The position numbers and the translations under genes are program-made. A DNA stretch of 64,000 bases, from NCBI RefSeq assembly GCF_008370255.1, contig NZ_SEUI01000010.1, positions 1 to 64,000 on the forward strand, written 5' to 3'. Shown here one piece after another: positions 9,073-18,185 of this stretch (position 1 is the stretch's first letter; each line of letters begins with the position of its first letter). Source of the DNA: Pseudoalteromonas sp. FUC4. Lineage in GTDB: Bacteria > Pseudomonadota > Gammaproteobacteria > Enterobacterales > Alteromonadaceae. The notes under the pieces are model-generated. The model was not told the origin of the DNA. It searched no databases and was given only the letters and a program-made list of their open reading frames with translations.

Positions 9073-10005
9073 ATGAAAAATATTTACTTTATCGGTGAAT
9101 GCATGGTCGAGCTTAGAGCTATGAGCGCGGCAACACTGCACCAATCATTTGCAGGCGATGTTTATAATTCTGCAGTGTATTTAAAACGTTGCTTCCCGCA
9201 GGTTACTACTTCGGTTGTTACGGCTTTAGGTCAAGATAATTTAAGTAAAAAAATGCTAGAACGCTTTGAGAGTGAACAAATAAATACGCAACTTGTATTT
9301 GCTCACGACACCAAAGTACCTGGTATGTACTACATAGAAACTGATGAGCATGGTGAGCGTAGTTTTATTTATTGGCGCAATGATTCTGCAGCTAAAAAGG
9401 TTGTTGATTTTTTAGATGCTGATGCACTCGAGCAGCTTAGCCAAGGTGATATGTTTTTCTTTTCAGGAATTTCATTAGCAATAATTGAAGAAAGTGCACG
9501 TGAGCATTTTTGGAAAGTTGTAAAGCAGCTTAAAGATGCTGGGGTTAAAATAGTTTTTGATCCTAACTATAGAGCGCGTTTGTGGAATAGTGTAGAGGAA
9601 ACTAAAGAGCAATATCATTTAGCCTTTACGCTTGCAGATATTACCCTACCTGGCGTTGAAGATTTAACAACACTTTATGACGTACATAGCGTAGAAGCGG
9701 TTGTTGAATATTTAAAGCCTTACCAAATTGAAGAAATTGTTGTTAAAAATGGCCCTGAATCGGTAGTGACAAAAGAGGGCGATACGCTTCAAAGCCACAC
9801 TATAATACCGGTAACAAATGTTGTAGATACGACATCCGCAGGCGATGCTTTTAACGGTGTTTACTTAGGTGCTCGTTTATCTGATAAACCAATTTCGAGT
9901 GCTGTACAACTTGCTGCAAAAGCAGCAGGTGCTGTTATACAACAGCCAGGCGCTATTGCTCCAAAAGATATATTTCAGCTAGCAATGGTTGAAGCTGGGA
10001 TCTGA
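9073..10005 (+). CDS. kdgK: 2-keto-3-deoxygluconate kinase
   Basis: Phosphorylates KDG with ATP to 2-keto-3-deoxy-6-phosphogluconate (KDPG), the entry into the Entner-Doudoroff pathway. The 310 residues form one PfkB-type ribokinase domain. The second PfkB signature is DTTSAGDAFNG (residues about 254-264), where the AGD aspartate is the catalytic base. An N-terminal GECMVEL motif is typical of KDG kinases. It lies between the permease and KDPG aldolase genes. A 162-bp interspersed repeat begins at its stop codon. Confidence 0.93.
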   Translation: MKNIYFIGECMVELRAMSAATLHQSFAGDVYNSAVYLKRCFPQVTTSVVTALGQDNLSKKMLERFESEQINTQLVFAHDTKVPGMYYIETDEHGERSFIYWRNDSAAKKVVDFLDADALEQLSQGDMFFFSGISLAIIEESAREHFWKVVKQLKDAGVKIVFDPNYRARLWNSVEETKEQYHLAFTLADITLPGVEDLTTLYDVHSVEAVVEYLKPYQIEEIVVKNGPESVVTKEGDTLQSHTIIPVTNVVDTTSAGDAFNGVYLGARLSDKPISSAVQLAAKAAGAVIQQPGAIAPKDIFQLAMVEAGI

Positions 10006-10166
10006 TACCAATTTTATTAAAAACATGATCACCTTAGCGTATTAAATAACTCACTAACTACGTTAAAAATTATTTATATAGAGCAACTATTTATCATAAT
10101 TTTAGCCTTGTTATTGAGCTATTTTCTCGTCGCTATAATAGCTCATTAATTTAATGCAATTGGTAT
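10005..10166. repeat. MITE-like element inside the alginate operon, copy 2
   Basis: A 162-bp non-coding element bounded by inverted termini ataccaatt and aattggtat. Its internal core (cgttaaaaattattta, then gagcaacta) is shared with the degenerate copy at 599-759. It starts at the last base of the kdgK stop codon and separates kdgK from eda in an otherwise tight operon. No transposase is nearby, so any mobility must have been supplied in trans. Confidence 0.75.
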
Positions 10167-10234
10167 AACAAAATAATCAAACATTAAAGGCCGCCATATC
10201 TTGGCCGCATTACTTTTTATAAAGGAACAACGTT

Positions 10235-10852
10235 ATGACTCGCTTTTCTGAACTTATGTCAGGACAAACACTGCTACCTATAATTCAAGCAGATACACCA
10301 GAGCAAGGTGTTCAAATAGCGAAAGCTATGGCCAATGCTGGCCTTACTTTAGTTGAAGTAGTGTTAAGAACAGAGGCATCATTAGAGGCATTAAAAGCTA
10401 TTAAGGCACAAGTGCCAGAGCTAAAAGTCGGTGCGGGTACAGTCATAAATACTGACATTTTAGAGCAAGCACTTGAAGCGGGTTCTGATTTTATTGTAAC
10501 CCCAGCGGTGTCTCCTACGTTACTTGAAGCACTTGCTAAATGTGATGTGCCGGTACTTCCTGGTGTATCAAACACCGGTGATATTTTAATGGCGCTTGAA
10601 TATGGCTTTGAAGAGCAAAAATTATTCCCAGCATCGCTTGCCGGTGGCGCTCCTTTTGTATCAGCTGTGTCGTCAGTATTTAGAGATGTCAGCTTTTGCC
10701 CTACAGGCGGTGTTAGCGAAAGTAACAAAATGGACTATCTTTCTTTAAATAATGTATTCGCCGTTGGCGGTACTTGGATAGCGAAAAAAGAGTGGGTTGA
10801 ACAAGAAAATTGGCAAGCAATTACCGATTCTTGTATCCAAGCTTTAAAGTAA
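10235..10852 (+). CDS. eda: KDPG aldolase (2-dehydro-3-deoxy-6-phosphogluconate aldolase)
   Basis: Splits KDPG into pyruvate and glyceraldehyde-3-phosphate. A 205-residue class I aldolase of the usual Eda length. The Schiff-base lysine is Lys129 in the QKLFPAS motif, the general acid/base is Glu41 in VEVVLRTE, and the phosphate-binding segment CPTGG is present. It is preceded by a taaagga ribosome-binding site. It follows kdgK after the inserted repeat and precedes fba by 14 bp, so the product passes straight to the next enzymes of the operon. Confidence 0.95.
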   Translation: MTRFSELMSGQTLLPIIQADTPEQGVQIAKAMANAGLTLVEVVLRTEASLEALKAIKAQVPELKVGAGTVINTDILEQALEAGSDFIVTPAVSPTLLEALAKCDVPVLPGVSNTGDILMALEYGFEEQKLFPASLAGGAPFVSAVSSVFRDVSFCPTGGVSESNKMDYLSLNNVFAVGGTWIAKKEWVEQENWQAITDSCIQALK

Positions 10853-10866
10853 AAAGGATCTTATAA

Positions 10867-11949
10867 ATGAATTATTTAGCCCCAACAATACTGCCAGGCG
10901 TAATCGTTGGCGATGAAGTAAGTGCTGTATATGAACACGCGCGTACTAATCAATATGCGTTGCCAGCGGTAAATGTTGTTAGTACAACATCTATAAATGC
11001 GACGCTAGAAGCTGCTAAAAAGAAAAACTCGCCCGTTATTATTCAGCTTTCTAACGGTGGAGCGCAGTTCTTTTGTGGTAAAAGCTTATCTTTACCAGAG
11101 CAACAATCAGCGGTGCTTGGGGCGGTAAGTGCTGCAAGGTATGTACATTCGGTTGCAGCACATTATGAAGTAGCAGTGATGCTTCATACTGATCACGCAG
11201 CTAAAAAGCTACTACCTTGGATTGATGGTTTGCTTGATGAAGGTGAAAGACACTTTGAACTGACTGGTAAACCATTGTTTAGCTCACATATGATTGATCT
11301 GTCAGAAGAGCCTTTAGAAGAAAATATCGAAATTTGTGAACGTTATTTAACGCGTATGGCAAAAATAGGTATGACGCTTGAAATTGAGCTTGGCTGCACG
11401 GGCGGCGAGGAAGACGGTGTTGATAACTCACACCTAGATAGTTCTGCTTTATATACTCAACCTGAAGATGTTGCATTTGCTTACGAACGCTTAAGCCGTA
11501 TTAGCCCTAATTTTATAATTGCAGCCTCTTTTGGCAATGTTCATGGTGTATATAAACCGGGTAACGTTGTTCTTACGCCAACTATTTTAAAAGATTCACA
11601 AGCTTACGTATCAGAAAAATTTAATCTACCAAGCAACTCAATTAACTTTGTGTTTCATGGTGGTAGTGGTTCTGAGTACAGTAAAATTGCAGAGTCTTTA
11701 ACATATGGCGTAGTGAAGATGAATATTGATACCGATACGCAGTGGGCGTGTTGGACAGGTATTTTAGATTACTACAAAGACAAGCAAGCATATCTACAAG
11801 GGCAAATTGGTAACCCAGATGGGGATGATAAGCCAAACAAGAAATACTATGACCCTCGTGTATGGCTGCGTCATTCAGAGCAAAGTATGGTTGCAAGGTT
11901 AGAGCAGTGCTTTGACGATCTAAATTGTGTAAACAGGTATAGCGCATGA
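10867..11949 (+). CDS. fbaA: Class II fructose-1,6-bisphosphate aldolase
   Basis: Reversibly joins dihydroxyacetone phosphate and glyceraldehyde-3-phosphate into fructose-1,6-bisphosphate. The 360 residues match the E. coli FbaA subgroup (about 359). Zinc-binding and active-site motifs are visible: LHTDHAAK in the first third, ELGCTGGEEDG in the middle and HGGSGSE near residue 264. It shares a 4-bp ATGA overlap with fbp, so the two are translationally coupled. In this setting it probably runs toward hexose synthesis. A housekeeping copy likely exists elsewhere, which cannot be checked here. Confidence 0.94.
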   Translation: MNYLAPTILPGVIVGDEVSAVYEHARTNQYALPAVNVVSTTSINATLEAAKKKNSPVIIQLSNGGAQFFCGKSLSLPEQQSAVLGAVSAARYVHSVAAHYEVAVMLHTDHAAKKLLPWIDGLLDEGERHFELTGKPLFSSHMIDLSEEPLEENIEICERYLTRMAKIGMTLEIELGCTGGEEDGVDNSHLDSSALYTQPEDVAFAYERLSRISPNFIIAASFGNVHGVYKPGNVVLTPTILKDSQAYVSEKFNLPSNSINFVFHGGSGSEYSKIAESLTYGVVKMNIDTDTQWACWTGILDYYKDKQAYLQGQIGNPDGDDKPNKKYYDPRVWLRHSEQSMVARLEQCFDDLNCVNRYSA

Positions 11950-12908
11950 AAAGATTAAATACAGTATTGAAAGAAGACGGTGTAGATACCGATCTTATTT
12001 TACTTATTCGCACAATTTTAGCGACCAGTAAAGAAATTGCTTTTCGAGTAAGCCAAGGTGAATTAGCCGGTGTTTTAGGCTCAACATTGAATGAAAACGT
12101 TCAAGGTGAAGTTCAGAAAAAGCTAGATGTAATCGCAAACCAACTACTTAAAGACATCCTACTTGACGATAGCAGTGTACGCTCTGTTGCATCAGAGGAA
12201 GAAGATCATGCGGTAGGTGGCCACCCTGAAGGTAAGTTTATTGTTGCTTTTGACCCGCTAGATGGCTCTTCTAATATTGATGTAAATGGCCAAATAGGCA
12301 CTATATTTACTATTTATTTAGCCCGTGACGATGTTGCCTTCGACAGCGACGAGCAATTTAGTCAGCCCGGTGTAAATCAAGTATGTGCAGGCTACGTGTT
12401 ATACGGCCCTTCATCATTACTTGTAATGAGTACTGGCGGTCCTACGCGTTGTTATACATTAGACTCAACACATGGTGGCTATTTGCTGACAAATAAGCAG
12501 TTAAGTGTTCCAGAACAAAGTCGTGAGTTTGCCGTTAATATGGCTAACTACCGTTATTGGGACGAACCGACACAAGTGTATTTTGATAAGTTGCTTTACA
12601 CCTGTGAAACCTTTGAAAAAAGCTCTATGCGCTGGAATGCTGCGATGGTAGGCGACGTTCATCGTATATTATGCCGAGGCGGGTTATTTTTGTATCCACA
12701 AGATAAACGCAGTGGTAACGATAACGGAAAAATAAGACTGCTTTATGAAGCAAACCCGTTAGCACTTTTAGTTGAAAACGCGGGTGGTAAAGCAACCTCT
12801 AGAGGAACGCGAATTTTAGATATTGCGCCAACTAGCTTGCACCAGCGTGTGCCTGTTGCTTTGGGCTCAAATGAGCCCGTAGAGTTTTATAATAACGCTA
12901 TTTTATAA
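11946..12908 (+). CDS. fbp: Fructose-1,6-bisphosphatase class I
   Basis: Hydrolyses fructose-1,6-bisphosphate to fructose-6-phosphate, the committed gluconeogenic step. The 320-residue sequence carries the metal-binding motif FDPLDGSSNID (about residues 101-111), preceded by the acidic EEEDH stretch. It is coupled to fba by a 4-bp overlap and is the last gene before a strong terminator. It completes a route from alginate-derived triose phosphate to hexose phosphate, and so to cell-wall and nucleotide sugars. Confidence 0.95.
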   Translation: MKRLNTVLKEDGVDTDLILLIRTILATSKEIAFRVSQGELAGVLGSTLNENVQGEVQKKLDVIANQLLKDILLDDSSVRSVASEEEDHAVGGHPEGKFIVAFDPLDGSSNIDVNGQIGTIFTIYLARDDVAFDSDEQFSQPGVNQVCAGYVLYGPSSLLVMSTGGPTRCYTLDSTHGGYLLTNKQLSVPEQSREFAVNMANYRYWDEPTQVYFDKLLYTCETFEKSSMRWNAAMVGDVHRILCRGGLFLYPQDKRSGNDNGKIRLLYEANPLALLVENAGGKATSRGTRILDIAPTSLHQRVPVALGSNEPVEFYNNAIL

Positions 12909-12929
12909 AGCATCACTTAGTATATAAAT

Positions 12930-12962
12930 AAAGTAGGGGCAAGATAATAACCCCTACTTTTT
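12930..12962 (+). terminator. Terminator of the alginate operon
   Basis: Perfect 10-bp stem aaagtagggg / cccctacttt with an 11-nt loop and a T run, 21 bp after fbp. Confidence 0.9.
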
Positions 12963-13349
12963 AACAATTTATCTAACGCATTCCTAATATCCACTTCCCT
13001 TACTCAATAGGTATCAGAATCTAATTTCTTAAATACCTATTAAGTAACAGCATTAATTAATCCTTCAAACTTGGGTGTTATTAGCTCCGAGTACCTAGTT
13101 TTATTTGATTGAATTTTACTAATCATTCCTTGTTCTTAATTATTCGTATTCTTCGCTTTAAACCTATCTGACATTGCGGTAATGGCAATAAGTGGCAATT
13201 GGTATACTTATTGGTAATATTTAAATCTAAAATTGGTTGATCATCGTGCTTCGTTTAAGTATATTAATGTTAAAGGTTACATAAAATATACATCAACATA
13301 ACAAGCTAACACACTAAAATCACACAACAACAACCAGCGGAGAATTCAA
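12963..13349 (+). promoter_or_regulatory. Regulatory region of the TonB receptor gene
   Basis: A non-coding stretch of 387 bp. It contains two direct copies of attggta (13198-13204 and 13210-13216) flanking a -10-like tatact (13203-13208). The half-site tattggtaat also occurs in front of the alginate operon, suggesting shared control. No other gene or RNA is evident. Confidence 0.45.
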
Positions 13350-16300
13350 ATGTCGTTGAAGTCACGAGATAACAATAATTCTACAACAGGGCAGTTTGCA
13401 ATGCGCCCAGTTGCAAAATGGGTAAGAACAGCGGTCATCGCAGGTATGGCAAGTTCTTGCGTATTTACAGCAAGCGCAAAGGAAGATCAGGGAAAAGCGA
13501 CAGAAGTTGAAGAAGACGTTGAAATAATTAGTGTTACAGGTACGCGTAGAACGATACAAGATCAAATAGCGATCAAGCGCGAGTCAACAACCGTTGTTGA
13601 TGGCTTATCATCAGAAGACATTGGTGATTTACCAGCACTTTCTATCGGTGAAGCACTTGAATCAATTACAGGTGCTGCATCTCACCGTGAAAACGGTGGT
13701 GCTACAGAAATCACTATCCGTGGTCTTGGTCCATTTTTAAGTGCAACACACATTAATGGTCGTGAAGCGACTAATGGTAGTGGTGACCGCTCAGTTAACT
13801 TTTCGCAGTTTCCGTCTGAACTTGTAAAAAAAGTAGCAATTTATAAAACGCAAGATGCGTCAATGATTGAAGGCGGTGTTGCAGGTGTTATTGCACTTGA
13901 AACTATAACTCCACTTGATTTTGGCAAGCAACGTGTATCAGCTGAAGTTAAACTAAATTACAACCCAGATGAAGGTAATGTAGATAACTCACTTCAAAGT
14001 GACGCGGGTTACCGTGGCACGTTTAGTTATGTTGACCAGTTTGAATTTGATAATGGCCAAGCCATTGGTGTGTCTTTTGGTGTACAGCGCCAAGATATTA
14101 GTCAACCAGAAGCTGAATACAGAAGCTCTAGCCCATCAGGCTCTTCATTATGGGCGTGTATAAACGATCCAAATAATACCAATGAAGGTTTTTATCGTAG
14201 TAAAGCAGGCGACTGTGAAGATCAAGTAAGTGGCGAAAAATTAAAAAACCAAGGCTACCAAACCAAAATTGATCCTGAAACGGGTAAAGCCGAAAGTGAT
14301 GGTACTCCGTATGCTTGGACTGGCAGTAGCCGTAGTTACCGCCAAAACGAAACATCAGATGAGCGTGATGCAATGTTTTTTGCACTGCAGTACCAGCCGT
14401 CAGCTGATTGGGATGTTAACTTTGATGCACAAATATCAGATAGAACACAAAAAGAAGCACGCCACGATTTAATCTTTTTACAAAAACGAGCAACACCTGG
14501 TGTAACCGGTCCAACACTTGTAACTAACGATGTAGGCGGTATTTTACATTGGGAAGGTGAAGAGCGCATTGAATCAGCGGGTGAGCAATTTTCTCGTGAA
14601 GAAAACTACCAAGGTTATGGCATAAATATAGAACATACAGTTACAGATAGATTAACTGTTGATTTAGATTTAGCGTACTCAAAAACAGAACGCGAAGAAC
14701 TTCAAATATCTAACCGTGGTAGAACCTCAAGCCAAACTTTCTTTTCTTGGGATATGGGCGATGAAATCCCTCATTTCACATTAACAGACTTTGACGTAAC
14801 AGATATTTCAAACTTTACAGATAGCCTAAGAACACGACTTGATCGTGAAAATGTTCGTGAAAACGAAGTTATTTCAGCGCGACTAGATTTTGACTATGCG
14901 CTAGATGGCAATGTTTTTACCAGTGTTCAAGGTGGTATAAGAACATCTGAAATGACCTTCCTACAGTATGGTGGTGGCCAAGGTAACGGTTCAAGAAATG
15001 AATTTACACTAGACTCTGGTACTGAAGCGCTTGACGTATTACAAGGTTGTCAAATCGATTTCCCTGAATCAGGCTTTTTATCGAGTGTATCTGATGGCGA
15101 TATCGTAACAAATGTTGATAGCGATGGTAACGTTGTAGCTAGCGGTACAGGTTCATCATGGGCTACATACGACAACGTATGTTTCTCAAAAGCTGTAGCT
15201 GGTTCTAACGTTGATGGTGTGTTTGCTTACCCAGAAGTTGAATATGAAAATACGGGTACAATTGATGTAACAGAAAAAACAACATCAGTGTACTTAATGG
15301 CGAATTACGATACTGAAATGTTTGGCAAATTCATTCGCGGTAACTTTGGTCTTCGTATTGTAGACACAGAAGTAACTTCGATTGGTTTTAGAAATAGCTT
15401 TGACGTAGTAACAAGCGACACAGGTGTACTTTCTCTGCGTGAGTCTGATAACGGTTCACTGGATAAAATAAAAAGCGGTGGTGACTACACTAAGTATTTA
15501 CCAAGTTTTAATCTAGTTATTGATTACAGCGAAGATATTTTATTCCGTGCAGGTATATACCGTGGTATGTCGCGTGCAGATCCATCTGATTTAGGATACA
15601 GCCGTACGTTCGAAGAAGATAAAGATGGTACAGCAACTTCAATCAGCGATTTATTAGTCGGTGTAAACGGTTCTGGTAACCCAGACACTCAACCGCTTAT
15701 GTCGTGGAACTATGATGCTGCGTTTGAATGGTACCCTAACGAAGATTCAATCTTAGCGTTAAGCTTATACTACAAACAGTTCAACGGCGGCTTTCAACAG
15801 CAAACAGTAATTGAAGATTTTACTGTTGGTGGTGAAACAGTTTCGTTACCAATTACTAACTCTGTTACGTCAGACGATGACAGTGAAATATTAGGTCTTG
15901 AAGCTTCATTTTCTTATCGCTGGGATAACGGCATCGGTATGAAGTTTGGTTACAACTATGCAGACACTGATTTTGAGTTCCAAGATAGCTTATACGGCGA
16001 TACGTTTGTTACTGATGTAGATGGTAATACTACACAATTAACTGACGGTATTGTTGAATCGGCTTCAGTACCTGGTTTCTCAAAGCATGTATTTAGCAGC
16101 CAGCTGTACTACCAAATTGGTGGATTTGATACTGCCGTTATTTACAAATATCGTAGTGAGTATTTCCAACCATATACTACAAATGGTACTCGACTTCGTT
16201 ATGTTGATGGCGTAGGCGTATGGGAAATGCGTGCATCATACAAAATCGATGAGCACTTCAGAGTTAAAGCAGAAGCAATTAACTTGTTCAGCGCACCTAA

Positions 16301-16388
16301 ATCACAAGATTTCTTTGTTGAAGGTAACCTTGGTGAGGTGAATGACTACGGCCCACGCTTATTCTTAGGTTTAAGCTACAAGCTGTGA
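13350..16388 (+). CDS. TonB-dependent outer-membrane receptor, probable alginate-oligosaccharide importer
   Basis: The 1012-residue protein belongs to the large Xanthomonas/Caulobacter-type TonB-dependent receptors used for carbohydrates. It has an N-terminal signal region (about 1-43, unusually long n-region), a TonB-box-like segment IISVTGTR near residue 60, a plug domain (about 75-190, with ITIRGLGPFL) and a 22-strand barrel ending in an aromatic C-terminus (LGLSYKL). It follows the alginate operon in the same direction and has its own upstream region sharing a half-site with the operon promoter. Alginate as ligand is inferred from context only. Confidence 0.88.
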   Translation: MSLKSRDNNNSTTGQFAMRPVAKWVRTAVIAGMASSCVFTASAKEDQGKATEVEEDVEIISVTGTRRTIQDQIAIKRESTTVVDGLSSEDIGDLPALSIGEALESITGAASHRENGGATEITIRGLGPFLSATHINGREATNGSGDRSVNFSQFPSELVKKVAIYKTQDASMIEGGVAGVIALETITPLDFGKQRVSAEVKLNYNPDEGNVDNSLQSDAGYRGTFSYVDQFEFDNGQAIGVSFGVQRQDISQPEAEYRSSSPSGSSLWACINDPNNTNEGFYRSKAGDCEDQVSGEKLKNQGYQTKIDPETGKAESDGTPYAWTGSSRSYRQNETSDERDAMFFALQYQPSADWDVNFDAQISDRTQKEARHDLIFLQKRATPGVTGPTLVTNDVGGILHWEGEERIESAGEQFSREENYQGYGINIEHTVTDRLTVDLDLAYSKTEREELQISNRGRTSSQTFFSWDMGDEIPHFTLTDFDVTDISNFTDSLRTRLDRENVRENEVISARLDFDYALDGNVFTSVQGGIRTSEMTFLQYGGGQGNGSRNEFTLDSGTEALDVLQGCQIDFPESGFLSSVSDGDIVTNVDSDGNVVASGTGSSWATYDNVCFSKAVAGSNVDGVFAYPEVEYENTGTIDVTEKTTSVYLMANYDTEMFGKFIRGNFGLRIVDTEVTSIGFRNSFDVVTSDTGVLSLRESDNGSLDKIKSGGDYTKYLPSFNLVIDYSEDILFRAGIYRGMSRADPSDLGYSRTFEEDKDGTATSISDLLVGVNGSGNPDTQPLMSWNYDAAFEWYPNEDSILALSLYYKQFNGGFQQQTVIEDFTVGGETVSLPITNSVTSDDDSEILGLEASFSYRWDNGIGMKFGYNYADTDFEFQDSLYGDTFVTDVDGNTTQLTDGIVESASVPGFSKHVFSSQLYYQIGGFDTAVIYKYRSEYFQPYTTNGTRLRYVDGVGVWEMRASYKIDEHFRVKAEAINLFSAPKSQDFFVEGNLGEVNDYGPRLFLGLSYKL

Positions 16389-16413
16389 CTGTTGTTTTAG
16401 CTTAATACCCACT

Positions 16414-16439
16414 AAAAAGGAGCGCATGCGCTCCTTTTT
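16414..16439. terminator. Bidirectional terminator between the TonB receptor and mltD
   Basis: Self-complementary aaaaaggagcgca / tgcgctccttttt hairpin with runs on both sides, serving two convergent genes. Confidence 0.88.
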
Positions 16440-16461
16440 ACTTTTAATATAGTTTTATAAA

Positions 16462-18030
16462 TTAACTACTTCTGACATCTACTTTAAGTTTTAGCTTTTG
16501 GCCAGGTTGTAAGTATTTTTGACCAGCTAAGTTATTCCACTTAATAATTTCGTTAACGCTTAGGTTAAACTTAGACGCAATACGTGCAAGTGAGTCACCA
16601 CGGCGTACTTTGTATGTAATGGTACGGTTGGTACTTGCCGTTGCTTGTGGTTTATTAGCTGACTTATACACAGTAAGTTTTTGATTTAGGCGCAGTACAG
16701 AGTTTTTCTTTAGCTTATTCCATTTAGCCAACTCATCCATAGTTACGTCATATTCGCGGCTAATGTCCCATAAAGTGTCGCCACTTTTAACTGTGTGCGA
16801 AAGCTTTGTGCGTGTTGCTTTATTAGCAGCTAAACGCATCTGCTTTGGTAAATGTTCGCTATTTATAGCGCCATCAGTAAGCGGGACTAGTAACTCTTGG
16901 CCTACTTTAATCGTATTTGATTTGAGTTTATTAAGCGATCGGATTGCGCTTGAGCTTGTTGTAAACTTTTTGGCAATTACTGATAAGCTGTCGCCTCGAG
17001 CCACAATATAACGTTGCCAGCGTAATCTGTTTTTAACATCAGTGTTTGCTAGTTTTTGGCTAAATTGCTCTGCTTTATCTACTGGCAGTAATAAAGAATG
17101 CGGGCCATTAGGATCAGTTGCCCAGCGATTAAAACCGGGGTTTAATCTGTATAGCTCAGTAAGCGTCATATCGGCCATATCAGCAGCAAGTGCTAAATCT
17201 ATTTGCGAGCCAACATCAACCACTTCAACCACTTGTGCATTAATTACTGGTTGCCATGTAACGTTAAAATCATCTGAGCGTTTTAATAAGTCGGCAAGTG
17301 CTAATAACTTTGGTACGTAGGCTGTTGTTTCGCTTGGTAAATCAAGAGACCAAAAATCGGTAGGTAAATGCTTTTTACGATTCTTTTTAATAGCGCGCAT
17401 CAAGCGCCCTTCACCCGAGTTGTAAGCAGCAATCGCATTTAGCCAATCACCTTCAAGTGTTTTATGTAAATACGATAAGTAGTCAAGTGCTGCGCGAGTC
17501 GACTGCACTATGTCGCGACGACCGTCGTACCACCAGTTTTGTTTTAAATCGAATCGCTCACCGGTTGCAGGCATAAACTGCCAAATGCCCGATGCACTGC
17601 GATTAGAATAACCAAATGGGTCAAATGCGCTTTCTACAATAGGCAGTAGTGCAATTTCGATTGGCATTTCGCGCTTTTCTACTTCTTCAACTATAAAGTG
17701 TAAGTAAGGTTCTGCACGTTTAGAAATACGATCTAAATAGGCTTGGTGGCGAGCGTAATAATTACGCTCAGTAACAACAGGGCGGTTTTGCGGTATTTCG
17801 ATAGAAAGTTGGTAGCGAATTCGCTCCCATACATCATCAAACACGGGAGCTTCTTGCTCATCAGGGTCAACTTGCTGATATTGTGCGTTTACCATCAATG
17901 CATTGTTAATGTCGTTAGGACTTGCGCCTTCGAGTTGTTGGTCTGCTTGAGAGTCTGAGTCTAAAGTTGTCACAGTTTGACAACCACTTAGCGCTAACGC
18001 CAAGGCTACTAATAGGGGAGATTTATTCAT
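16462..18030 (-). CDS. mltD: Membrane-bound lytic murein transglycosylase D with three LysM domains
   Basis: Cleaves peptidoglycan glycan strands with formation of 1,6-anhydro-muramyl ends. A lipoprotein signal (LALSGC) implies outer-membrane anchoring. Next come an SLT catalytic domain with the glutamate motif PIVESAFDP and the segment SASGIWQFMP, and then three LysM peptidoglycan-binding repeats in about the last 190 residues. I place the start at the ATG at 18030 (522 residues). A TTG three codons upstream would add only MVF. A convergent terminator is shared with the TonB receptor gene. Confidence 0.93.
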   Translation of the reverse strand: MNKSPLLVALALALSGCQTVTTLDSDSQADQQLEGASPNDINNALMVNAQYQQVDPDEQEAPVFDDVWERIRYQLSIEIPQNRPVVTERNYYARHQAYLDRISKRAEPYLHFIVEEVEKREMPIEIALLPIVESAFDPFGYSNRSASGIWQFMPATGERFDLKQNWWYDGRRDIVQSTRAALDYLSYLHKTLEGDWLNAIAAYNSGEGRLMRAIKKNRKKHLPTDFWSLDLPSETTAYVPKLLALADLLKRSDDFNVTWQPVINAQVVEVVDVGSQIDLALAADMADMTLTELYRLNPGFNRWATDPNGPHSLLLPVDKAEQFSQKLANTDVKNRLRWQRYIVARGDSLSVIAKKFTTSSSAIRSLNKLKSNTIKVGQELLVPLTDGAINSEHLPKQMRLAANKATRTKLSHTVKSGDTLWDISREYDVTMDELAKWNKLKKNSVLRLNQKLTVYKSANKPQATASTNRTITYKVRRGDSLARIASKFNLSVNEIIKWNNLAGQKYLQPGQKLKLKVDVRSS

Positions 18031-18185
18031 AAATACCAATACATCGGGTAAAAAACTCGGCGAATACTACCTGTTATGAGTTAACATTGCCACTTAATGA
18101 CTTTTTAAAACGCAGAAATAGAATCATCACTATATGTTAAGTTAATGATTCTAATAAAATAAATATTAAAGTATTAGTTTGTGCA

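Noticed and set aside
13362-14569. Several reading frames on both strands within the first TonB receptor gene
   Set aside because: They are shadows of the long receptor frame and lack ribosome-binding sites or domains.
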